Origin: Vibrio rotiferianus CAIM 577 = LMG 21460
Lineage (GTDB): Bacteria; Pseudomonadota; Gammaproteobacteria; Enterobacterales; Vibrionaceae
NCBI RefSeq assembly: GCF_002741985.1
Contig: NZ_APHW01000015.1
Coordinates: 30,898 to 94,897 of the forward strand
DNA: 64,000 nt
Direction: 5' to 3'
The position numbers and the translations under genes are program-made. The notes below the pieces were generated by a model. It saw only the letters and a program-made list of their open reading frames with translations, did no database searches and was not told the origin of the DNA. Positions 57,720 to 64,000 of the stretch are shown here, piece after piece; positions within the stretch are counted from its first letter, which is position 1; each line of letters begins with the position of its first letter.

Positions 57720-57760
57720 CTGAAGCATCCTTGTTGAGCATTTTAATTATCGTATTGGTA

Positions 57761-57779
57761 GTGCTAATTATTCTTATTT
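57761..57779. promoter_or_regulatory. Fur-box-like sequence upstream of irpA
   Basis: On the minus strand AAATAAGAATAATTAGCA offers repeated NATWAT-type hexamers in the promoter region, 43 bp before the irpA start. The fit to the 19-bp Fur consensus is partial. Confidence 0.4.
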
Positions 57780-57834
57780 GCACTTTTAGTCCCGAGATAA
57801 TACAAATTTACAATTTATTTGCAACTCCAGATAC

Positions 57835-57859
57835 AAAAAAAGCCTCACAAACATGAGGC
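57835..57859 (-). terminator. Terminator of ribA
   Basis: On the minus strand GCCTCA pairs with TGAGGC around a 6-nt loop, followed by seven T. Confidence 0.88.
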
Positions 57860-57895
57860 TTTTAACATTCTTTGTTGTTAGATTTATCTTTAAGA

Positions 57896-58543
57896 TTAAA
57901 CCTTTAGATGGTGCTTACCGTGGGACACCTTGGCTTTCAAATAATTTTCGTTGCCATCTTTGATATGTGCAGAAGTATTGACAACTTCAGCGATTTCTAT
58001 CCCATACTCAGATAATTCACGGATTTTCTTAGGGTTATTTGTCACAAGGCGGATCTTATTCACACCTAATGCTTCTAACATTTGTGCAGCTTCCGTAAAG
58101 TCACGCAAGTCATCATCAAAGCCTAGGTGATTGTTGGCTTCATAAGTATTCATGCCTTGGCTTTGTAGACGATACGCATCGATCTTATTGTATAGGCCAA
58201 TGCCACGACCTTCTTGGCGAAGATATAGAATGATCCCACCTGATTCACCCATACGGTTGATGGTCTCTTCCAGTTGCTCACCACAATCACAGCGTGAAGA
58301 ATGAAATACGTCACCAGTCAAACACTCAGAGTGCATTCTGACTAACGGTGTGTCTTGCGTTTGGTCTGCATGCTTGAAAATTACTGCAACGTGTTCTTTG
58401 TCTGTTTTCAATCCGTGGAAGGACAGAATCTCAGCTTCAATGTTACTTTTTGCCCCGACTTTAAAATCTACTCTGGCACGAACTTCCGCCATATCTATAC
58501 TCACTTGATATATTGCTTGATGCACTTTTGTAATTGCATTCAT
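57896..58543 (-). CDS. ribA: GTP cyclohydrolase II
   Basis: Converts GTP to diaminopyrimidine phosphate, the first step of riboflavin synthesis. Zinc Cys are in [18 protein letters not shown], followed by [15 protein letters not shown] and [12 protein letters not shown]. The longest start gives 215 aa; ATG 58492 ([13 protein letters not shown]) gives 198 aa, the usual length, and agrees with the family N-terminus. Each has a possible ribosome site (GAGAG for 58543). It is a single gene, with a 21-bp palindrome 173-193 bp upstream of the longest start. Confidence 0.94.
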   Translation of the reverse strand: MNAITKVHQAIYQVSIDMAEVRARVDFKVGAKSNIEAEILSFHGLKTDKEHVAVIFKHADQTQDTPLVRMHSECLTGDVFHSSRCDCGEQLEETINRMGESGGIILYLRQEGRGIGLYNKIDAYRLQSQGMNTYEANNHLGFDDDLRDFTEAAQMLEALGVNKIRLVTNNPKKIRELSEYGIEIAEVVNTSAHIKDGNENYLKAKVSHGKHHLKV

Positions 58544-58715
58544 AAGAAATCTCTCTCAATCACAGACTATGGGGATTGATACCTGATTTTTCAATCTTAA
58601 GATCACTTTGAATGCAACTGCTTCACTTAAAGGGTAATCAAACTAACCAGTTATGGTTGATTCTTTTTAGAACACTTTTAGTACCTAGTTAATCATACAG
58701 CATTACCCGGCTGAC

Positions 58716-58736
58716 AAATGTTATAATATAACATTT
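58716..58736. promoter_or_regulatory. 21-bp perfect palindrome upstream of ribA
   Basis: Arms AAATGTTATA (58716-58725) and TATAACATTT (58727-58736) are exact complements around one central base. It contains TATAAT and lies between the small-protein terminator and the ribA start. Confidence 0.5.
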
Positions 58737-58751
58737 TAAAATAAGTACAAT

Positions 58752-58786
58752 AAAAAACCCCAGTCCGCAAAGGCTGGGGTTTTTTA
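58752..58786. terminator. Bidirectional terminator
   Basis: A6, CCCCAG and CTGGGG arms with a short bulge around TCCGCAAAGG, then T6. It terminates the small gene at 58810. Confidence 0.88.
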
Positions 58787-58809
58787 TATAAAACTGGCTG
58801 TATAGTAAC

Positions 58810-58995
58810 TTAGTGAGTTTGCTTGTTCTTCCACACAACAAGCTCAATCCAGACATTTTCGAGCTCTTGAAGCTCTTCATCACTTAAAACGGCTAGCGTT
58901 GATGTGACTTGCGGCAGCTTCGGTGATTGCAATGCTCGAATCTGCGAGTAAAAGTCCTTTTTTAATTGCGATATTACTGAATCCACTGCAAACAC
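58810..58995 (-). CDS. Small conserved-looking protein of unknown function
   Basis: The longest frame is 61 aa from GTG 58995; GTG 58986, six bases after GTAGGTG, gives 58 aa (start MDSVISQLKKDFYSQI) and fits better. It is a soluble helical protein with acidic patch LSDEELQELENVWIELV. No domain recognised. It lies after the nrf operon on the same strand, 149 bp past nrfF, but before a strong terminator. Coding is supported by the ribosome site and terminator only. Confidence 0.6.
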   Translation of the reverse strand: MFAVDSVISQLKKDFYSQIRALQSPKLPQVTSTLAVLSDEELQELENVWIELVVWKNKQTH

Positions 58996-59120
58996 CTACA
59001 TATAATACGTTATCGAAATACGCGTTAGCTCATCTTTTTATTTAGTTCGCTATTCACTGAATTAATCTGAAATTCTTGAAAATGATAACATCTTGCCTGT
59101 TATATGCACAATTAATTTTA

Positions 59121-59146
59121 AATAGTGGAACAATTATCACACTATT
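59121..59146 (-). terminator. Weak hairpin at the nrfF stop
   Basis: AATAGTG (59121-59127) pairs with CACTATT (59140-59146) across 12 nt and overlaps the nrfF stop codon; a short T/A-rich tail follows on the minus strand. Confidence 0.3.
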
Positions 59147-59576
59147 AACGCTTGAGTTTTTTGATCGAAATAATTAGAAAAAGGATCATAAACAGCCCTG
59201 GAAAGATCCATAATAATGCCGTTGAGAGGTTAAATGGCGGATCATACAGGACAATATTTCCAAATCGATCAACTAAGTATTGCTTGATCTCTTTATCTGT
59301 ATGTCCCTCATTCACCATCTCGTAGACCTTCAGCCGTAGCGCTTTCGCAGTATAGGCATTCGACTCGACTAGGTTTTGATTTTGACATTGAGGGCAACGA
59401 AGAGACTTAGCCAAAGTAATTGCACGCTGTTGCATTTCAACTGATTTAAATTCAAAAAGATCAACATTTTGATCATCCTGAATAGCGTACGCATTTAATG
59501 GGAGTAAGGCGAATAATAAAGATAATACAAAAGATAAATTATATCGAGATATCAAAGAACTTAGAGAAAATAGCAT
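59145..59576 (-). CDS. nrfF: NrfF haem-lyase subunit (CcmH-like)
   Basis: 143 aa from ATG 59576, with AAGGA eight bases upstream inside the preceding gene. A signal/anchor helix (LSFVLSLLFALLPLNAYA), then the CcmH domain with the CxxC in SLRCPQCQNQNLVES, and a C-terminal helix (LWIFPGLFMILFLIISI). It keeps apocytochrome Cys reduced for haem attachment, in NrfEFG specialised for the CxxCK haem of NrfA. nrfG, its TPR partner in E. coli, does not follow. Confidence 0.91.
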   Translation of the reverse strand: MLFSLSSLISRYNLSFVLSLLFALLPLNAYAIQDDQNVDLFEFKSVEMQQRAITLAKSLRCPQCQNQNLVESNAYTAKALRLKVYEMVNEGHTDKEIKQYLVDRFGNIVLYDPPFNLSTALLWIFPGLFMILFLIISIKKLKR

Positions 59577-60069
59577 TCCATTTATCCTTATTAATTTCAC
59601 CACGATATTTGATCAAAATCTGCCCCTCTTGATCAATTAGGTACGTTTCCGGCGTTCCGATTATACCTAAATCGATCCCTAGCTCACCTTTGGGATCAAA
59701 TATCACCTTGGCATATGGGTTACCCTCCCGAGCCAAGTATTCTTGAGCTGCATGGCTTTGATCTCTATAGTTCAAACCTATTATTGGTACACCTGCTCGC
59801 GATAAACTCAACAATTCATCATGCTCACGTTTACACACACCGCACCAAGACGCCCAGACGTTTAAAATTTGCAAATCATGCTCTGCAAACAGCTTTTCCG
59901 TAAGTACGTCCGTTGTCGCTAAGCTGTCAGCCTCAAAACTTGGAACATAGACCACCCGATTTTTCGTTGTCTCGACGTTTGGACGATCAGCTAAAGACAG
60001 GTAACTGGTTACCGAAAATACCGCAATAGCTCCCGCTAGAATAGCTAGTTTATGCGAAGGATTCATCAC
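59539..60069 (-). CDS. CcmG/DsbE-like thiol:disulfide oxidoreductase
   Basis: A 176-aa periplasmic thioredoxin-fold protein with an N-terminal membrane anchor (AILAGAIAVFSVTSYLSL). Active site W-C-G-V-C in WASWCGVCKREHDE, with the cis-Pro in GIIGTPETYLID, as in CcmG/DsbE. It reduces cytochrome c Cys residues before haem attachment. It overlaps the end of nrfE by 20 bases and the start of nrfF by 38, so it is a coupled member of the nrf operon. A GTG start at 60069 is followed at once by ATG. Confidence 0.93.
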   Translation of the reverse strand: MMNPSHKLAILAGAIAVFSVTSYLSLADRPNVETTKNRVVYVPSFEADSLATTDVLTEKLFAEHDLQILNVWASWCGVCKREHDELLSLSRAGVPIIGLNYRDQSHAAQEYLAREGNPYAKVIFDPKGELGIDLGIIGTPETYLIDQEGQILIKYRGEINKDKWNAIFSKFFDISI

Positions 60070-61955
60070 TGACTCGACTCCAAGATCTTTTAGGCAGTAA
60101 GGCTGATAACATACTTATTAGTGCAACGATACCGCCACACCATATCCACCAAATTGCGGCTCCGTACTGCACTTTCACCGCATAAGATTGCTCTGACAGC
60201 TTTTCCCCAAGTGTAATATAGTAGTCACCATGCCAAAAAGACTTAATGGCAGGCTCCGTCATATTCATAACTCGTACTGAATAATGCCTTCTCTCTGGGA
60301 GCAGAGTGAAGCTGTGTTGTTCCGTTGTGCTAAGGCGTATCTCTGCTATTTCCGAAGTATAGTTCGGCCCAACCTTCCAGTGAGTATCCACATATTCGAG
60401 AGATACGTTTTGGAACTGATGCTGAGAGTTTGGAGACATTCGGTAGCTAAATTCATAAGAGTAGGAGGCATTTACTATCGCCCCTACTCCAGCAATGACA
60501 AAACCAATGTGGGCAAAAAGTTTAGGTGCAGTGCTAATCTTCGCACCACTTCTTCCCCACTGAAATACATGACTAGAAACGACGTAAATTGCCAACGCAA
60601 AAATTACACCTAGCATCAAGCCCGTGTTAAGCATAATTGCCACAATGCTGGCTGTAATGACACTCAAAGAAGCAATCAACCATAGTACTTTCAGGTCCTT
60701 ACCTGCCCGAGAATGTTGCCATGAACAAAACGTGGAACAAGCCAGTACAACAAGACTAAAAACAAATAATGGATAGATAAGTGAGTTAAAATATGGTGGT
60801 CCGACTGAAATACTACCAGCCCCCAATACTTGGTATATCATCGGATAAAATGTACCAAGAAACACGATAGCAGTAGCAATGACTAACAAGCCTATCGCCA
60901 TGTAACATAAATAAGCTCGACTAAAAATGGTATCAATGTTCGATTGAGGAATCTGCTGACCTCGATATATCAATGACCCAAAAGTGACGAAGACAATAAT
61001 CACCAATACGCACAGCAATGCCAATCCCTTAGTTGGATCAACAGCGAATGCGTGGACAGATGTTAAAACTCCGCTTCTGACAACAAAAGTACCCAATACA
61101 CTGAGGCTAAACGTACTAAACGCTAATGCGTAAGTGCTCCAAATCGCCCCTTTATTCCTTGCTGACAAATGTATGCTATGGAGTAAGGCTGTGCCAACTA
61201 GCCAAGGCATCAAAGACGCATTTTCTACCGGGTCCCAAAACCACCAGCCCCCCCCAACCTAATTCGTTATAAGCCCACCACGAGCCAACTAAAATGCCCG
61301 CCGTTAACGTACCCCAAGCGAAATAGGCAATGCCTCGAACAAATGCATACCACTCATGGTGTGGTTGCCTTCCAAACAAAGCAGCAAGCGCAAGAGCCAA
61401 TACTGCAGAGTAACCAACGTAACCTAGGTAAAGTAAAGGCGGGTGAATAATAAGCCCAACATCCTGCAACATCGGATTGAGGTCACGTCCTTCCAGAGCG
61501 AAACTTTGGGCATACTCAAATGGATTTGATGTGGCAAGCGTAAACCATGCAAAGATCGCAATAAGAACGTTCATGATTCCTAGGCAATCACCAGTATATT
61601 GAGCATTAACAGGTGATTTAAAAGCGATCAATGACGCCCACATGCTGAGTGTCACCACCCAAAATAACATCGAACCTTGGTGCCCTCCCCAAGTAGCCGC
61701 CACCTTGAATGCGACAGGCAGCTGGCTATTGGAATGAGTAACCACATACTCAAGCGCGAAATTATCTTGAACAAAACAGACAATCAAAAGCGATAAGCAA
61801 ATGAAAGAGGCCAAACTGATGATGTATGACGTTGCAGTTTGGTGCGGTAGCGCCACCGTTTTGCCAATTGCGCGACGAATCCAATACAACAACGCCGCAC
61901 ACGTAGAGCCAATCGACACCAGTATGAGTAAAAATAACCCCTGCTCAGCCTCCAT
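60050..61955 (-). CDS. nrfE: NrfE haem-lyase subunit (CcmF-like; frameshifted as read)
   Basis: A membrane protein of about 635 aa with over ten helices, part of the haem lyase for NrfA. The WWD haem-handling motif is split: the C8 run at 61249-61256 must lose one base to give GWGGWWFWDPVENASLMPW. As read, the first part stops at 61176 and the second begins at 61213. Other CcmF-like segments are TWGGHQGSMLFWVVTLSMWA and the periplasmic C-terminal domain with RYSVRVMNMTEPAIK-like sequence. Start ATG 61955 has GGAGG upstream. Confidence 0.9.
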
Positions 61956-61964
61956 TACACCTCC

Positions 61965-62935
61965 CTATACTATAGTCATCTGACCGGCATAGAGAATGAA
62001 CGTGCGTAGCATCAATACACCAACCAGGCTTAACGTCGTCACCACAAACACGTAGCTTCCCTTGTGGCGAACTTCAGAAGGCGTTAACCAGTTTAGCGTT
62101 AACGGTGTGAGCATACCGATGAGCACGACCCCAACCCAGAACCATTGCGCCCAGAAACCGCTAGATATCGCATTCCAAGCGGCAACCTCATTCTGACCGC
62201 CACTAAAGATCAGACCGGTGAAGAAGGTCACCAAGACAAACAGCTCAAACAATACAACTGGGCGTTCAAATCCGTGAACCCAAGACACACTTGGCTACTG
62301 GTTGACTCTTTGAAAACCAAGATGCCAAACATCAAACACGCCGCCGCTCCTGAAGATAAGCTAGAGAACAAGAACAAAATAGGCAGTACTGGGTTATTCA
62401 ACATTGGGTAAGTCTTCAATGCCGATAACAGGAAGCCGGTATACGCGGCTAAAACTATCGCTAAGAATCCCAGAAAGAGTTCTATCGCGTTGCTACCTTT
62501 ACCGAACTTGATCAGGAGATCATCAACAAAATCGAGCAACTTGCCTGGCAACTTGCCTTCGCAGAAATTGATGATTTGGTGACGGAAAATCACACCAATC
62601 CAAACAAATAGTACGATCATATACACTTGGAACAAGATAACGCCCATAGACATCACGGAAGTCGGATTGTAGTAAATCATGATCTTCCAAAACTCTAGCG
62701 GTTTAGTTAAGTGGAAAATCAAAATAACTAGACCAGCAATGATGCCAAACGGTGCTAACCAAGCCATAGCTTTCATGATGCCATTGTTTGCTGGGTCACC
62801 CTCGATAACCTTGCGTTTCAAATAGATGGATATCATTACCGCCCCCGCGGACATACCCGCTAAGAACAGATATATTGCGATGATCCAATCCCAAACTAAC
62901 GAGTCAAAGTGGAAAGCACTCTCGAAGCCGTTCAT
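61965..62935 (-). CDS. nrfD: NrfD quinol dehydrogenase membrane subunit (frameshifted as read)
   Basis: About 323 aa of eight or more helices when joined; NrfD passes electrons from menaquinol to NrfC. The N-terminal part (MNGFESAFHFDSLVWDWIIA) reads to about 62300, then the frame slips; the rest continues as VSWVHGFERPVVLFELFVLV to 61965. One base is missing at about 62291-62302. The most likely repair is an extra C giving SSPSVSW. The start overlaps the nrfC stop by 4 bases. It is preceded by nrfC and followed 9 bp later by nrfE. Confidence 0.88.
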
Positions 62936-63618
62936 GATGACACCTCCCCTTTGCTATGTGGAATTTTGTACAGCTTAGGCTGTGTACCTAAATGCGATTT
63001 ATCACGGTACACAACGTGGCTTTCTATCGCTTTGCTCACTTCACTTGTAGGATCGTTTAAATCGCCAAATATCAGTGCTTTCGTCGGGCAAGATTCCACG
63101 CATGCCGGCTGTTTACCTTGCGCTAAATTGGTATCACGACAGAAATTACATTTATCCGCAGAGTGATCGACCGGGTTAAAGAAGCGGACTTGATAAGGGC
63201 ACGCAGCTAAGCAGTAACCACAACCAACACATTTTTCTTTGTGCACATCGACGATACCAGTTGCTTCGTCTTTATACGCAGCGCCAGTTGGACAAACGTA
63301 TACACAAGGCGGATTATCACAGTGCTGGCAAGAGTCTCGAGTGAACTGGTATTCCACATCAGGGAACTCCCCAATCGGTTCACTACGATGAATTTTAAGA
63401 CGGGTAACGCCTTCAGGAACGTTATTCACTTCACGGCAAGCATCAGTACAAGCGGTACAACCAATGCAGGCATTCTCATCGTGAACCATCCCCATACGCT
63501 TTGCTTGCTCACTATCGCTGGCATAAAGAGAGGAGCTAACAACGGAAGTGCCTGCAACGCCAGTGGTCAATATCAAAGCGCCGCTGCCGGCTAGGAAGTT
63601 TCTTCTAGAACATTTCAT
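62932..63618 (-). CDS. nrfC: NrfC 4Fe-4S ferredoxin-type subunit
   Basis: 228 aa from ATG 63618 (GAGGAG upstream). A twin-arginine signal SRRNFLAGSG exports it folded. Four cubane-type Cys clusters are visible: CIGCTACTDAC, CQHCDNPPCVYVCP, CVGCGYCLAACP and CNFCRD...CVESCP, as in NrfC/DMSO-reductase-type electron-transfer subunits. It carries electrons from NrfD to NrfB. The gene lies one base past the nrfB stop. Confidence 0.96.
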   Translation of the reverse strand: MKCSRRNFLAGSGALILTTGVAGTSVVSSSLYASDSEQAKRMGMVHDENACIGCTACTDACREVNNVPEGVTRLKIHRSEPIGEFPDVEYQFTRDSCQHCDNPPCVYVCPTGAAYKDEATGIVDVHKEKCVGCGYCLAACPYQVRFFNPVDHSADKCNFCRDTNLAQGKQPACVESCPTKALIFGDLNDPTSEVSKAIESHVVYRDKSHLGTQPKLYKIPHSKGEVSS

Positions 63619-63619
63619 G

Positions 63620-64000
63620 CTATCTCTCCTCTTCTTTTGCAAGTTCAGGTTCGACGGCAAATTCAGAGTGACAATCGACACATTGCTTGATCAGCTGTTT
63701 TCTGTCGTAAGAGAGTGCTTTGGTTTTTGCAGCGTGAACATCATGACAATTTGAGCAAGTAAGATTCTTTGCATGAACATCGTGCGTCCAGTGGCTTTCT
63801 CTTAGCTCAGTAGGCGCATGGCAATCCACGCACTGACTATTAGCTTTGAGGATCAAACTCGGATCGAGGAACACCTTATCGTGCACTGCTTTTGATTGCG
63901 CAGCAGAAAACTTAATAACATCCGGCGCCCCTTCACGGTGGTCAGGACCAATAATGCTGTGGCAGTTGGTGCAATTAAGTTGCTTTCCTTGGCTCAATAA
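63620..64000 (-). CDS. nrfB: NrfB pentahaem cytochrome c (N-terminus cut by window edge)
   Basis: The frame runs off the window end, so the start and signal peptide are missing. Four CxxCH motifs are seen in the available part: CTNCH, CVDCH, CSNCH and CVDCH. A fifth is expected upstream. NrfB is the soluble periplasmic electron carrier to the nitrite reductase NrfA, whose gene probably lies just beyond the window. The direct junction with nrfC supports the call. Confidence 0.93.
   Translation of the reverse strand, partial: LLSQGKQLNCTNCHSIIGPDHREGAPDVIKFSAAQSKAVHDKVFLDPSLILKANSQCVDCHAPTELRESHWTHDVHAKNLTCSNCHDVHAAKTKALSYDRKQLIKQCVDCHSEFAVEPELAKEEER

Noticed and set aside
59000..59145. nrfG immediately after nrfF
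   Set aside because: The region has no open frame resembling a TPR protein.
1..64000. Long open frames antisense to, or in other frames of, strong genes (for example opposite yjjI, nrfE, BCCT and TRAP permease genes)
   Set aside because: They lack ribosome sites and family signatures, and they lie within well-supported genes in other frames.
1..64000. CRISPR array, tRNA/rRNA genes, prophage or defence island
   Set aside because: No regularly spaced repeats, no tRNA-like cloverleaf, no phage or restriction/toxin genes were seen.

Overview
The window looks like chromosome of a marine Vibrio, probably the Harveyi clade (V. parahaemolyticus/alginolyticus-like). This is inferred from gene content: a MarR-type CosR divergent from a BCCT compatible-solute carrier, the ldtD-mepK-gloC trio, a DUF2982 protein, an nrf nitrite-reductase locus, and many c-di-GMP and chemotaxis proteins. 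I see no tRNA, rRNA, CRISPR array, prophage or insertion sequence. It reads as core chromosome made of many short operons separated by clear hairpin terminators.

Layout. 1-5.3 kb: a partial iron alcohol dehydrogenase, then a secreted CxxCH (cytochrome P460-like) protein overlapping a periplasm-sensing diguanylate cyclase, an SDR-like protein and a tandem HD/HD-GYP phosphodiesterase. 5.3-11.4 kb: a 2OG-Fe(II) oxygenase, a TerC-family protein, a LysR regulator, the glycyl-radical pair yjjI-yjjW and a LysE exporter. 11.8-20 kb: an HD-GYP protein, a PAS-GGDEF-EAL protein, a GGDEF cyclase, and an operon of an SLC13 transporter, a cNMP-domain histidine kinase and a receiver protein. 20-31.5 kb: a lipid A acyltransferase, a second LysE exporter inside a repeat-flanked segment, a 38-aa Cys-containing membrane peptide on the minus strand, an APC permease, queD, a c-heme chemoreceptor, asnS, small envelope proteins, a MocR regulator and two paralogous small proteins of unknown function. 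31.7-42.7 kb: an HD-GYP protein, an aspartate aminotransferase, an outer-membrane protein, a CAP_ED-CBS-DUF294 protein with an exonuclease, a Cache chemoreceptor, and the BCCT carrier with cosR. 42.7-48.7 kb: a NarL-type two-component system in one operon with a TRAP transporter, then a Lys/Ala-rich protein. 49-57.7 kb: DUF2982, gloC, mepK and ldtD, then an imelysin / di-heme oxidoreductase / imelysin / DUF1513 iron-type operon. 57.9-64 kb: ribA and the distal part of an nrf operon (nrfB-C-D-E, a CcmG-like thioredoxin, nrfF; no nrfG next to it).

Two themes stand out. First, six c-di-GMP-type enzymes lie in the first 33 kb, and two unrelated sensory loci carry a periplasmic CxxCH haem motif (one linked to a diguanylate cyclase, one inside a chemoreceptor), next to respiratory nitrite reduction. 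Second, five genes (nrfE, nrfD, the cNMP histidine kinase, the DnaQ-like exonuclease and the NarL-type regulator) are each broken by a single-base frameshift at or beside a homopolymer, while the protein on both sides is fully conserved. That pattern points to sequence or assembly errors more than to real decay. I annotate these as full-length genes with the frameshift stated.
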